A DNA stretch of 64,000 nucleotides from HyVt-443 sp964544655 (GCA_964544655.1 CAZJCM010000007.1:19461-83460), one strand, 5' to 3'. Positions 41,633-50,668 are shown, counted from the first letter of the stretch. Program-made: numbers and translations. Notes: generated from the letters alone by a model not told the origin.

Positions 41633-42382
41633 TCAATGTTGCACACTACGCCCGCCGTCTACCGCTATGATCTGGCCGCTGATGTAGCCGGCGTCCCGGG
41701 CCAGGAACAGCACGGTGCGGGCGATGTCGTCCGGCTCACCGGCCCGCTGCAGGGTGGTGCGGGCCAGGATGGCCGCCCGTTGCTGTTCCGTCATCGCCTC
41801 CTCCGGCCACAGGATGGCGCCCGGTGCGACACCGTTGACCCGTACCTCCGGCCCCAGTTCCCTGGCCAGGGCCTTCACCATCATGGCGTTGCCCGCCTTT
41901 GCCATGGAGTAGATGGGAAAATTCTTTTTCGGCCGGTCGGCGTGGATATCCACCAGGTTGATGATGGCCCCGCCGCTGGCACGCAGCAGTGGGGCGGCGG
42001 CCCGGGCGAGGAAGAAGGGGGCCTTCAGATTGGTGCCCATCAGGTCTTCCCACTGCTGCTCGTCGGCGCTCTCCAGCGGGGTGGGGTAGAAGGTGGAGGC
42101 GTTGTTGACCAGCAGATCGAGGCGTCCGCGCCACACCTGGGCCTGGGCTATCAGATCGGGCAGTGCGGGGGTGTCGAGCAGGTCGGCCTGCAGCAGCAGC
42201 ACCGAATCCGGCCGCGCCTCCTCGAGCTCATCGCGCAATCTCTCGGCGCCGGCCCGGGAGTTGCGATAGTGAATGATCAGATCCATGCCGGCGGCATGCA
42301 GCCGGCGGGCGATGGCGGCCCCGATGCGGTGGGCGCCACCGGTAATCAGGGCAATCCGCTGTCCGGTGTCTGTGCTTTTCAT
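41633..42382 (-). CDS. Pteridine reductase, short-chain dehydrogenase (FolM/PTR1-like)
   Basis: A 249-residue NADPH-dependent SDR. The variant glycine motif TGGAHRIGAAIARRLHAAG, NNAS in LLVNNASTFYPTPL, and the catalytic YSMAKAGN fit pteridine reductases that reduce dihydrobiopterin or dihydrofolate. The RIG in the cofactor motif, instead of the common GIG, is typical of this subgroup. ATG 42382 has AGGAG at good spacing. The place next to folB-folK supports a pterin substrate. Confidence 0.88.
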   Translation of the reverse strand: MKSTDTGQRIALITGGAHRIGAAIARRLHAAGMDLIIHYRNSRAGAERLRDELEEARPDSVLLLQADLLDTPALPDLIAQAQVWRGRLDLLVNNASTFYPTPLESADEQQWEDLMGTNLKAPFFLARAAAPLLRASGGAIINLVDIHADRPKKNFPIYSMAKAGNAMMVKALARELGPEVRVNGVAPGAILWPEEAMTEQQRAAILARTTLQRAGEPDDIARTVLFLARDAGYISGQIIAVDGGRSVQH

Positions 42383-42433
42383 GCTTCTCCTGGATAAGGA
42401 ATTTGTAGTGTGGCGCAGTGGAAGTAGAATGCC

Positions 42434-43657
42434 ATGCACTTTAACCGAAACCGCGACAGCGAGAAATCCATGTCTTCATCCCGCCCCGGCCGGCTTCCCG
42501 TTCCTGACCAGGCGGCGCTGGCCCACAGCCACCGCCTGCAGGCCCTGATTCTGCAGCAGATCGAGGCGGCCGGCGGGCAGCTGCCGTTCGATCGTTTCAT
42601 GGAGTTGGCGCTCTATGCCCCCGGCCTCGGCTACTACACCGCCGGGTTGCGCAAGTTTGGCGCGGCCGGGGATTTCATCACGGCGCCCGAGGCCTCCCCA
42701 CTGTTTGCCCGCTGTCTGGCGCGCCAGTGCCGGCAGGTCTTCAATGAATTGGCGGATGGCGAGCTGCTGGAGTTCGGGGCCGGTTCCGGCGTCCTGGCGG
42801 CAGATCTGCTGGCCGAGCTGGAACGGTTGGATGCGCTGCCTTCGCGCTATCTGATCCTGGAATTGAGCGCCGAGCTGCGACAGCGGCAACGAGAGACCCT
42901 GGCGCGCCAGACGCCCCATCTGCTGGGGCGGGTGGAATGGCTGAACGATCTGCCGGAGGCGGGTTTTTCCGGGGTGGCGATCGCCAACGAGGTGCTGGAT
43001 GCGATGCCGGTGCACCGCTTCTGCATCCATGCGGGAGGGATCCGTGAGCAGGTGGTGACGGCAGCGGACGACGGTGCGCTGCAGTTGCAGTGGCTGGAGC
43101 GCCGGGATGGCGGATTGCAGCAGGCCGCGGCGGCGTTGCAGGCGGCGTACCATTTGCCCGATGACTATCAGTCGGAGATCAACCTGCGTGCCGAACCCTG
43201 GCTCCAGGCCTTGGCGGAGCGGCTTGGGCGGGGGTTGGTTCTGCTGATCGATTATGGCCACTCCCAGGCCGGTTTCTATCACCCCCAGCGCAACCGGGGC
43301 ACCCTGATGTGCCATTATCGTCACCGCGCCCATGCCGATCCCTTGCTGTATCCAGGATTGCAGGACATCACCGCCCATGTGGATTTCACCCGGCTGGCGC
43401 TACAGGCTCAGGCCAGCGGGCTCGATGTGTGTGGCTACACCACCCAGGCGTTCTTTCTCATGGGTGCGGGCCTGGAACAGCTGGTCGCGGCTTCCGATCC
43501 GGAGGATGTGGCCGCCCACATGGCATTGATGCAGGGTGTGAAACAGCTCACCCTGCCGTCCGAGATGGGCGAGCGGTTCAAGGTGCTGGGGCTGTGCCGG
43601 GGGTTGGCGCAGCCACCGATGGGATTTGCCCTGCAGGATCTGCGCGGGCGGTTGTGA
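42434..43657 (+). CDS. SAM-dependent methyltransferase, MidA/NDUFAF7 family (DUF185)
   Basis: A 407-residue protein of the family whose mitochondrial member methylates an arginine of a complex I subunit. Motifs are FDRFMELALYAPGLGYYTAG, GDFITAPEASPLFARCLARQ, LEFGAGSGVLAADLL (SAM site) and ANEVLDAMPVHRF. The start may be ATG 42434 or ATG 42470; neither has a strong ribosome site. It is divergent from the pteridine reductase. The bacterial substrate is not known. Confidence 0.9.
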   Translation: MHFNRNRDSEKSMSSSRPGRLPVPDQAALAHSHRLQALILQQIEAAGGQLPFDRFMELALYAPGLGYYTAGLRKFGAAGDFITAPEASPLFARCLARQCRQVFNELADGELLEFGAGSGVLAADLLAELERLDALPSRYLILELSAELRQRQRETLARQTPHLLGRVEWLNDLPEAGFSGVAIANEVLDAMPVHRFCIHAGGIREQVVTAADDGALQLQWLERRDGGLQQAAAALQAAYHLPDDYQSEINLRAEPWLQALAERLGRGLVLLIDYGHSQAGFYHPQRNRGTLMCHYRHRAHADPLLYPGLQDITAHVDFTRLALQAQASGLDVCGYTTQAFFLMGAGLEQLVAASDPEDVAAHMALMQGVKQLTLPSEMGERFKVLGLCRGLAQPPMGFALQDLRGRL

Positions 43658-43696
43658 ATAGGGTGACACCCACTGCCAGCGATTTGTGCTGGATGC

Positions 43697-44917
43697 TCAT
43701 GGCAGCTGAATAGTTACCGGATCTTTTTCATACTCTGTTTTTGCCGCCCGGATCGCCTGCAGCCGCGCCTGCTGGATGCGTTGGGGGATCTGTTTCGCAG
43801 GTGTGTTCTGCAGCAACGCACGGCTGTCGATATTACGGGCAGCGTTGCATACGCTGTGCAGAAACCGGGCCTGGGGATAGGGCTCGTTTTCATGGCCAGG
43901 CCGTCCGCGCAGGTCTGCCTGGCAGGCGAGGCAGAAGGGATCCAGCCGTTGCGGGCGGCGCAGGGCGTCGACATGCTGCAACAGCCTGAGCAGGGTCTTG
44001 GGGCGCAGCGCAAGGGCCCGATGGCTTTCGATGTGAAAGCGGGCGACCGCCACCGCCAACTGGCGGAAACGGTTGGGTGCGCGCAGGCGTTGGCAAACCC
44101 CTTCGACCAGGCGGGCGCCACGGGCCTCGTGGCCAATGTGACGGGGCCACTGCTGGGGTGGCGTGGTGCCCTTGCCCAAGTCGTGCAGCAGGGCGGCAAG
44201 GCGGATCTCCGGCAGCGGGCTCAGTTCACAGGCCCGTTCCAGGGTCAGCAGGCTGTGTATGCCGCTGTCGATCTCCGGATGATAACGTGCCGGTTGGGGG
44301 ATGCCGAACAGCCGGTCCAGCTCCGGCAGGATCGGGGCGAGGGCGTGGCATTCACGCAAGGCGGTGATGAACAGGCCGGGTGCCGGCCCCTGCAGCGCCT
44401 TCACCAGTTCACCCCAGACTCGCTCCGGTACCAGTTGTTCGAGATCGCCGCGACGGGCCATCGCCTGCACCAGTGACCGGGTCTCGTCGGCGATGCGAAA
44501 ACCCAGATCGGCCATCCGTGCCTGCAGCCGGGCCAGCCGCAGCACCCGGATCGGGTCTTCGGCAAAGGCGGGGGTGTGGCGCAGCAGGCGCTTCTGGAGA
44601 TCGGCCTGGCCGTTGAGGGGGTCTATCAGTGTGCCGTCCGCTGCCTGGGCGATGGCGTTGATGGTGAGATCGCGGCAGCGCAGGTCCGCCTCCACCTGCT
44701 CCCTGGCCGATACCCCGGCATGGACCATGGCCCGGGGCAGGGCGTACTCTTCTTTGCTCTCGGGGTGCAGGAAAACGGTGAAATCCCTGCCTGCCGGGTG
44801 GAATCCCCGGGCGATCAGTTGATCCGCATTGATCCCGGTCAGCAGCCAGTCCCGCTCCCTTGGGGGCAGGCCAAGCAACTGGTCGCGAACGGCACCACCG
44901 ACCAGGTATCTCTCCAT
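43697..44917 (-). CDS. cca: CCA-adding tRNA nucleotidyltransferase with HD domain
   Basis: A 406-residue enzyme that builds or repairs tRNA CCA ends. The nucleotidyltransferase head has YLVGGAVRDQLLGLPPRERD and the DRDWxL-like RDWLLTG motif. RCRDLTINAIAQAADG and FAEDPIRVLRLARLQARM follow. The C-terminal HD phosphohydrolase motif LLHDLGKGTTP is present, so this is the type 1 bacterial enzyme. The start shares one base with the stop of the upstream NDUFA9-like gene (TGATG). Confidence 0.95.
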   Translation of the reverse strand: MERYLVGGAVRDQLLGLPPRERDWLLTGINADQLIARGFHPAGRDFTVFLHPESKEEYALPRAMVHAGVSAREQVEADLRCRDLTINAIAQAADGTLIDPLNGQADLQKRLLRHTPAFAEDPIRVLRLARLQARMADLGFRIADETRSLVQAMARRGDLEQLVPERVWGELVKALQGPAPGLFITALRECHALAPILPELDRLFGIPQPARYHPEIDSGIHSLLTLERACELSPLPEIRLAALLHDLGKGTTPPQQWPRHIGHEARGARLVEGVCQRLRAPNRFRQLAVAVARFHIESHRALALRPKTLLRLLQHVDALRRPQRLDPFCLACQADLRGRPGHENEPYPQARFLHSVCNAARNIDSRALLQNTPAKQIPQRIQQARLQAIRAAKTEYEKDPVTIQLP

Positions 44918-45870
44918 CAGCTCAGTTGGCGCAGCCGTTGATAACGCGCCCGCTCATTGCGACCGGCCAGGTAGGCCGGGACTACGGCATCGATGTCGGT
45001 GGCCTCCACGCCCAGCGCCTGCAGGCCGTTCCCGGTACAGATGCTGTCCCGTTGCAGGGAGAGATAATTGTCATGACTGAAGGGCTTGCCGGGCAGTCGC
45101 TCCAGTAGCCTGGCCTGCAGCCGTGATGCCCGATCGGAGAGCCCGATGATGCGTTTCTGCAGACCCAGCTGGCGGGCGGTGTACTGCACCAGCTCACGCA
45201 GGGTGAAGCTGCGTGGGCCACATAGCTGGTAGCGTTGACCCCATGTGCTTTTATCATCCAATGCGTGCACCAAGGCGGTGGCCACGTCGCCGACGAAAAC
45301 CGGAGCGAAGCGGCTGTCCGGACAGGCCAGGGGGAATGGGCCGGGAAGGGCCTGCAGCAGGCCGGCGAACCGGTTGAAGAAGCTGTCGCCGGGGCCAAAG
45401 ATCACAGAGGGCTGGAAGCTGGTGACCCGGATCTGGGGCTGGCCCAGGGTGAGGGTGCGGTTTTCCGCTTCGCCCTTGGTTTTCAGGTAGCGGGAGGGGC
45501 CATTCGCCTCGCTTGCGTTCAGGGCGCTCATATGCAGCAATCGTCCAACCCCAGCCGCCTTACAGGCATCCACCACCCGGTCTGCCAGGTCGATATGGAT
45601 ATGGTGGAAGGTCTCGGTTCCTGACCGTTCGTTGAGGATGCCCACCAGGTTGATGGCCGCGTCGCAGCCTGTCAGCGCCGCCTGCAGCTGCTGCTGGTCG
45701 AACAGGTCGAGCGCCTGCAGCTGGATTCCGGGGTCCACCTGCAGCTGCCGGTGCCGCTGTGGCATGCGGGTCGGGATACGGCACTCGATGCCGGCGGCCG
45801 TGAGCCGGGCAGCAAGGTGGCGGCCGACGAAGCCGGTTCCGCCGAGGATGCACACTCTGCTACTCTTCAT
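44917..45870 (-). CDS. NAD(P)H-binding protein, NDUFA9-like atypical SDR
   Basis: A 317-residue protein with an N-terminal Rossmann motif CILGGTGFVGRHLAARLTAAG and the segments AAINLVGILNERSG, LLHMSALNASEANGPSRYLK, and SFQPSVIFGPGDSFFNRFA. These match the complex I NDUFA9-like family, widespread in proteobacteria. The enzymatic activity is unknown; quinone biosynthesis or respiratory chain maintenance has been suggested for relatives. It is translationally coupled to cca. Confidence 0.88.
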   Translation of the reverse strand: MKSSRVCILGGTGFVGRHLAARLTAAGIECRIPTRMPQRHRQLQVDPGIQLQALDLFDQQQLQAALTGCDAAINLVGILNERSGTETFHHIHIDLADRVVDACKAAGVGRLLHMSALNASEANGPSRYLKTKGEAENRTLTLGQPQIRVTSFQPSVIFGPGDSFFNRFAGLLQALPGPFPLACPDSRFAPVFVGDVATALVHALDDKSTWGQRYQLCGPRSFTLRELVQYTARQLGLQKRIIGLSDRASRLQARLLERLPGKPFSHDNYLSLQRDSICTGNGLQALGVEATDIDAVVPAYLAGRNERARYQRLRQLS

Positions 45871-45969
45871 GTTTCAGCCATCTCCTTCGCGTCAGGACGC
45901 CTCTTCCATTTTGTCTGTGACTATAGACAGCCGTGTTGCCAATGTCATCCATTGCCCGGAGGTGATGGG

Positions 45970-46770
45970 GTGACGGGCCTGTTGGAACTGGCCGGATATC
46001 TCCTGCTGGGGACGGGCGCCGGTATTCTGGCTGGCCTGCTTGGCGTGGGCGGGGGCGTGGTCATCGTGCCTGCCCTGGTCTGGGTGTTCAGCAGCAATGA
46101 CTTTGATCCCTCGCTGGTCATGCACCTGGCGGTCGGGACATCCCTGGCCACCATCGTCATCACCTCGGTTGCATCGATTCGAGCCCATCAACGGCATCAG
46201 GCGATCCGCTGGCCGGTCGTTCGGCGTCTGGCTGCCGGAATTCTGCTTGGCGCCGGGTTTGGGGCGTTGGTGGCCGATGCGCTGTCATCCTTCTGGCTGC
46301 AGCGGGTGTTTGCCTGCTTCATTATCCTGGTTGGAATCAGAATGGCCTCAGGGGCCGGCGTATCGCTAAAGCAGCGTGGGCTTCCCGGCCGCCTTGGCAT
46401 GTTCCTGTCAGGTGTGCCGATCGGCCTGCTGTCGGCACTGGTGGGGATCGGCGGCGGCTCCTTGACGGTGCCTTTCCTCAACTGGTGCGGTGTCGATATG
46501 CGTCACGCCGTTGCCACCTCTGCCGCCTGCGGGTTGCCTATTGCTCTGGCCGGTGCAACGGGTTTTGTTCTGGTGGGTTGGGGGGATCCCGGTCTGCCTC
46601 CCGGGAGTACGGGCTTCGTCTACTGGCCGGCGCTGCTGGGGATTGTGGCGACCAGTTTTCCGTTTGCTCCACTGGGGGCCCGTCTGGCCCATACGCTGCC
46701 GGTGAAGACGCTGAAAAGGGCCTTTGCGGTGTTGCTGCTGGTATTGGGGGTAAAAATGCTCGTTGGCTGA
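45970..46770 (+). CDS. TauE/SafE (TSUP) family sulfite exporter-like membrane protein
   Basis: A 266-residue membrane protein with about eight segments in two repeats. The repeat motifs GTGAGILAGLLGVGGGVVIVP and PIGLLSALVGIGGGSLTVPF (glycine-rich, paired) are diagnostic for the TSUP family, which moves sulfite, sulfoacetate or other organosulfur anions. GTG 45970 has GGAGG seven bases upstream. No nearby sulfur gene points to a substrate. Its last 233 bases are overlapped on the opposite strand by a reading frame for a Trp/Met-rich secreted protein. Confidence 0.9.
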   Translation: MTGLLELAGYLLLGTGAGILAGLLGVGGGVVIVPALVWVFSSNDFDPSLVMHLAVGTSLATIVITSVASIRAHQRHQAIRWPVVRRLAAGILLGAGFGALVADALSSFWLQRVFACFIILVGIRMASGAGVSLKQRGLPGRLGMFLSGVPIGLLSALVGIGGGSLTVPFLNWCGVDMRHAVATSAACGLPIALAGATGFVLVGWGDPGLPPGSTGFVYWPALLGIVATSFPFAPLGARLAHTLPVKTLKRAFAVLLLVLGVKMLVG

Positions 46771-47455
46771 TGCGCCGGTAGAGCAGCAAGTTGCCAGCAC
46801 TGTCGCGTAATGCCAGCTTGCCTTCGTGTTCGGCGAACTCATACTGACGTACCACGCCGCGCGCCGGATCCTGCATATAGAGCATATTGTTCCCGGACAG
46901 GCGGATCAGTCCGTCTCTGTATCGCTCCTTGCTCATGTAGAGGCGGAAGCGGCCGTTGTCGATCGCCAGGTGCTCGCCGGATGCGCCTTGCCATTCACCG
47001 TCCAGCTGGGCGGTCAAGCTTTGCTGCCAGGCGTAAGCAGATTGCGGATTGCGGTATCCGAGTGCCTGAGTGCCTCTGCCATATACTGGGTTGCCCATCT
47101 CTTGCTGTAGCCAGGGGATGTTGTTCATGTTCCAGGGCATGGTTTGTTGAGAGAACGGATTTCCATACATTGCCCATGGCGACATGCCCTGGCTCATGGG
47201 CATGGTGGAGAAAGACCAGGGGTTCATCGTCGACGACCAGGGTTGAGCGAATTGGGACCAGGGCTGGCTCCAGGGCTGCATGTTGAGCCCGTTCTGCGGG
47301 TTGCCTCCCCGGCGCTTTTGATAGGCGGATGAGAAGGCATCCATCATGTCCAGCATGGATTCCGCCATTCTGCCGAATCGGTTGACCCGGTCGCCAGCGG
47401 CGGCAGCGGTCATTGCGCTAAGGGCAAGCAATGTGATCGTAAGGATTCTATACAT
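46538..47455 (-). CDS. Secreted Trp/Met/Pro-rich protein, unknown function, 3' end antisense to the TauE-like gene
   Basis: A 305-residue protein with a signal peptide (MYRILTITLLALSAMTAAAA). Residues 55-130 are rich in Trp, Met, Pro, Asn and Gln with repeated PWS units (QPWSQPWSQFAQPWSSTMNP, then SPWAMYG and MPWNMNNIPW). Residues 150-230 look like a small beta-barrel domain (LDGEWQG, GRFRLYMSKERYRDGLIRL, ALRDSAGNLLLYRR). The last 77 or so residues are Pro/Ser-rich and encoded wholly opposite the TauE-like gene, so they may be an accidental extension. I do not recognise the family. Met/Trp-rich repeats sometimes bind copper(I), but this is only a possibility. Confidence 0.7.
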   Translation of the reverse strand: MYRILTITLLALSAMTAAAAGDRVNRFGRMAESMLDMMDAFSSAYQKRRGGNPQNGLNMQPWSQPWSQFAQPWSSTMNPWSFSTMPMSQGMSPWAMYGNPFSQQTMPWNMNNIPWLQQEMGNPVYGRGTQALGYRNPQSAYAWQQSLTAQLDGEWQGASGEHLAIDNGRFRLYMSKERYRDGLIRLSGNNMLYMQDPARGVVRQYEFAEHEGKLALRDSAGNLLLYRRISQRAFLPPIPAATPQRPFSASSPAAYGPDGPPVEQTENWSPQSPAAPASRRSPYSREADRDPPNPPEQNPLHRPEQ

Positions 47456-47590
47456 GGCGTTGACTGTCTCGGATGATGCGTGGACGGTGCTCTATTACGG
47501 GCCTGGAGGCTTGCCAGGCAGCCTGGATGGTGGTTAGCTATGGTTATCGATTATATAGACACAATAGCAGAATCAGAAAGGTTGAGATCC

Positions 47591-48037
47591 ATGGCAATGC
47601 AAGAGGGGAATGCATCGGAACGGCGCGTGCAAACCAAGGAAATGGTGGACAAATGGTTGCAGGAGCGACAGGAGATGCTGGTGATCTATTGCCAGCTGGC
47701 CGGGCTCAATCTGTACACACCGGAAAAGCCAAACAAGCAGTTGTTACAGGACTTTTGCCAGGTGCTGGTGGATTATATCGCTTTTGGCCATTTCGAGGTG
47801 TATGACCGCATCAGCCGCGGAGAAGAACGTCGGCAGGAAGTGAAGCAGATCGCTGAACAGGTATACGAGAAGGTTGCCGAGGTAACCGAGTTGGTGGTGG
47901 CCTTCAACGATAAATACGATGTCAGCGACCATGAGCTGAACCTGGATCATCTGGATGAAGATCTTTCCCGATTGGGCGCGGAGTTGGCGGCACGGATCGA
48001 AATGGAGGATCGGGTCGTGCATGCCCTTTTGCGCTGA
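47591..48037 (+). CDS. rsd: Rsd/AlgQ family anti-sigma-70 regulator
   Basis: A 148-residue helical protein of the Rsd/AlgQ family, which binds the housekeeping sigma factor region 4 in stationary phase. Conserved features are KEMVDKWLQERQEMLVIYCQ, the LLQDFCQVLVDYIAFGHFEV stretch and the C-terminal LDHLDEDLSRLGAELAARIE. ATG 47591 matches the length of known members; upstream in-frame codons reach 47480 but look unrelated. A large structured intergenic region and the cyclase-like gene follow. Confidence 0.88.
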   Translation: MAMQEGNASERRVQTKEMVDKWLQERQEMLVIYCQLAGLNLYTPEKPNKQLLQDFCQVLVDYIAFGHFEVYDRISRGEERRQEVKQIAEQVYEKVAEVTELVVAFNDKYDVSDHELNLDHLDEDLSRLGAELAARIEMEDRVVHALLR

Positions 48038-48060
48038 CGTGAAACCGACGTAAACACCAG

Positions 48061-48146
48061 GTGGGGCGGTGGGCCCCTGACGGCGTGTCTGAGAGCGGCC
48101 ATTTCGCTCGGCCCCTGGTATCCTGGCAGGGGGCCCACAGCCCCAC
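48061..48146. repeat. Long imperfect inverted repeat between rsd and the cyclase-like gene
   Basis: The left arm (48061-48079) and right arm (48127-48146) each read GTGGGGC, one mismatch, GTGGGCCCC(C)TG from their outer ends inward. There is one mismatch and one extra C over about 19 bases. An inner stem GAGCG/CGCTC is also possible. The 86-base element could be a very stable RNA hairpin, a cruciform or a MITE/REP-like repeat. No T tract follows the right arm. Confidence 0.7.
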
Positions 48147-48220
48147 TCCTGAATGAGGAAGAATCGTGATTGACTGGGTGTATACAGACCGGTGTCGATG
48201 CTACCTGCCCTTGCCAGACA

Positions 48221-50668
48221 ATGCTTCAGCGACTGAATAAACAGTTTCACTGGCAACCAGATCCTGAAGAGTTCGTTGCGCCACTGCGGACCAGCGCTCT
48301 TTTTGAATTCTCCCTCGAGACTTTCCCCGCCGGCATCGATAATAGCCGTATCGATGTGGCATTGAATGAGACCTTCATGGAGCAGGCCCGGTTGTTCGTG
48401 CGTCACGGCCTGTCGCAGGTAATCCGCGGCAAACGCTGGGGGAAGTCTTACCAAAGTACAGACGCGTCCATGCGACAGAGCATTCGCGACTCCTATGTCG
48501 GGATGATGGACGTGGCCATGGATCAGGTCCGTAAGCATTCCAGTATCGAACCGGTTCAGCTGTTGCAACTGGCGGTCGTCAAGTTTCTGTTGCATGCAGT
48601 GGCGCAGGAATTCGAGCTTTACCGGGGACAGTTGCAGCAGGCCAGGGGGGCAAGTAAGCAGCAGTCGACAGGACATGCGGTGGAACTGCATGAACGGCTG
48701 ATCGCTCTGGTCAAGGAGGGGCCGGCCCTGCGTTACCAGGTGATTCGTAAGTTTCTGCGGGAAATCCTCAAGCTGGAAGACATGCGTCTGAGTAAACTGC
48801 GCAAGTCGATGCTTGATATGGCCTGGCCACTGCCTCGCGATGCGCTGGCTAATCCCATACTGCAGATTCCGACGTTGTGGGCAGATGAATTGATGATGCA
48901 TCACTACACTCTCGCCTGCACCGATCGGGAGGACGAAGCCCTGTTTGGACAGGTCAACGGCTTGCTTGCCGGGCTGTTCATGGATTACCTGCCGAACTGG
49001 GCATGGCCGAATGAGGAGGGAGGGGGCGCTGATGATGCGGTGGCGAAGGAGCGGCGTCAGAGTGCAGCCATAAAGCAGTCAGCGGATGAGAGTGTGCTGA
49101 ACACCTTTTGGGAATGTGACCATATGTTGTCGGGCGCATTGCAACGAGAGGAGTATGAGCAGGGGCTCTCCTGCTGGTTGGATGTGCCGGAAAACATGCA
49201 GCGGGTTCTCTATTCGGCAGAGCCGAGGAAATCCCTGCGGCTCGATGTCGAGGAGATACATGTTCGGCAGTTCTGGCGCCAGTCGCATTGGCCGGGCTTT
49301 CATCACCGGCTGTTACGGCAGATTTTCCGGCGCTTTCGTGCCAATGGCCTGGAGCGTAAGATTATTGCTGCGCATCTGGCGCCCGCGGTATACAAAGAGT
49401 TGCATGGACAGGTGCCGGTACGCCTGATCAGCCAGTACCTGTCTGGGAAGCTGACGCGTAAACGGATGCAGCGTCGGCTGCGTGGCATGGCCCTGCAGAC
49501 CATGCATGTGAGCAAGGTGCTGGATCAGGCAAGCCGTGTCAGCCGGCACATGCCGGTGGCCCGCCGCCGCTATTTGATACTGCGTTTTCTGCAGCAGTTC
49601 GTCACCCTGAGGCGTGATTTGAAGCTGGCTTATCGGACATATTGGGCGATGAACAGAATCCATCTGGTCAGCCGGCCGGAGGATTTGGCGTTGTCCCGTA
49701 ACAACGGGATGCTGCAGGATTTTTCCGCGCAGGCCCGGCCTCAGTCAGGACAGCACCGGATCTGCAGTCATGTGGTGTTGAAGGCGGATGTCCGCGGTTC
49801 CACCGAGATGATCGCTCAGCTACGCAAGCGCAACCTCAATCCTGCCTCCCACTTCAGCCTCAATTTCTTCGAACCTATCAACAAGCTGTTGGCGCGCTAT
49901 GGGGCGCGTAAGGTTTTTGTCGAAGGGGATGCCGTTATCCTCGCCATCTATGAGTATGAGGATACACCGTACCAAATGCTCTGTGTCTCCCATGCCTGTG
50001 GTCTGGCACAGGAGATTCTCAAGGTGATCGATGCGAAGAATGTGAAGAGCAGGGAGAACGGCCTGCCGGAGCTGGAACTCGGGCTGGGCATCTCGTTCGT
50101 CGATCAGGCTCCCACCTTTCTTTATGATGATGGCCGCGAGATCATGATCTCCCCGGCGATCAATACGGCGGACACGCTCTCTTCATGTTCGGCCATGCTG
50201 CGTAAATCGGCTTTTGCCAAGGATTTGAGACGAGGCATAGAGGTGGTGGTGCCGGCCGGTCCCAACGTGCCGGACAAGAGCGGTGGTACCCGTATGTTGC
50301 GTTATAACGTCAATGGTATCGAGCTGGACACCCCCGCTTTCATGAAGCTGCAATCTGAATTGATGTTGAAACGGGTGGAGCTGGAAGAAGGTATCTATAC
50401 CAGTGGCTCGCGGTTCTATTCCGGGCGCTATCCCGATGTATCCGGCAAGATGCATCTGGTGGTGGTAAGAGAGGCGCCGGTGCGGGTATGGGAAGGAGGT
50501 GCCCCGGGCACCGGGGAGCAGCATGGGCAGCGTTTTTACCAGGTGATCACGGATAGCGCCGTGTTGGAAAAGATCGAACAGCATCAGCCCACTGTCTCGC
50601 TTTTGCGCCCTGGCGCGGACAATGCCTCTGCTTCAGCGGTGCCGACAAAACCACGCTACCTGTATTGA
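48221..50668 (+). CDS. Large protein with C-terminal class III nucleotidyl cyclase-like domain
   Basis: About 815 residues from ATG 48221 (an in-frame TTG lies at 48170). Residues 1-520 are helical, rich in Arg and Leu, and match nothing I recognise. From about residue 530 a cyclase-like domain appears: SHVVLKADVRGSTEMIAQL holds the first metal Asp, ARKVFVEGDAVILAIYE the second, and SPAINTADTLSSCSAML aligns with the usual N-x-x-x-R helix. The transition-state Arg is replaced by Thr. No membrane segment or signal peptide is evident. It may be a divergent cyclase or a nucleotide-sensing pseudo-cyclase. A GAGGAAG site points to a GTG at 48166 in another frame. Confidence 0.72.
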   Translation: MLQRLNKQFHWQPDPEEFVAPLRTSALFEFSLETFPAGIDNSRIDVALNETFMEQARLFVRHGLSQVIRGKRWGKSYQSTDASMRQSIRDSYVGMMDVAMDQVRKHSSIEPVQLLQLAVVKFLLHAVAQEFELYRGQLQQARGASKQQSTGHAVELHERLIALVKEGPALRYQVIRKFLREILKLEDMRLSKLRKSMLDMAWPLPRDALANPILQIPTLWADELMMHHYTLACTDREDEALFGQVNGLLAGLFMDYLPNWAWPNEEGGGADDAVAKERRQSAAIKQSADESVLNTFWECDHMLSGALQREEYEQGLSCWLDVPENMQRVLYSAEPRKSLRLDVEEIHVRQFWRQSHWPGFHHRLLRQIFRRFRANGLERKIIAAHLAPAVYKELHGQVPVRLISQYLSGKLTRKRMQRRLRGMALQTMHVSKVLDQASRVSRHMPVARRRYLILRFLQQFVTLRRDLKLAYRTYWAMNRIHLVSRPEDLALSRNNGMLQDFSAQARPQSGQHRICSHVVLKADVRGSTEMIAQLRKRNLNPASHFSLNFFEPINKLLARYGARKVFVEGDAVILAIYEYEDTPYQMLCVSHACGLAQEILKVIDAKNVKSRENGLPELELGLGISFVDQAPTFLYDDGREIMISPAINTADTLSSCSAMLRKSAFAKDLRRGIEVVVPAGPNVPDKSGGTRMLRYNVNGIELDTPAFMKLQSELMLKRVELEEGIYTSGSRFYSGRYPDVSGKMHLVVVREAPVRVWEGGAPGTGEQHGQRFYQVITDSAVLEKIEQHQPTVSLLRPGADNASASAVPTKPRYLY

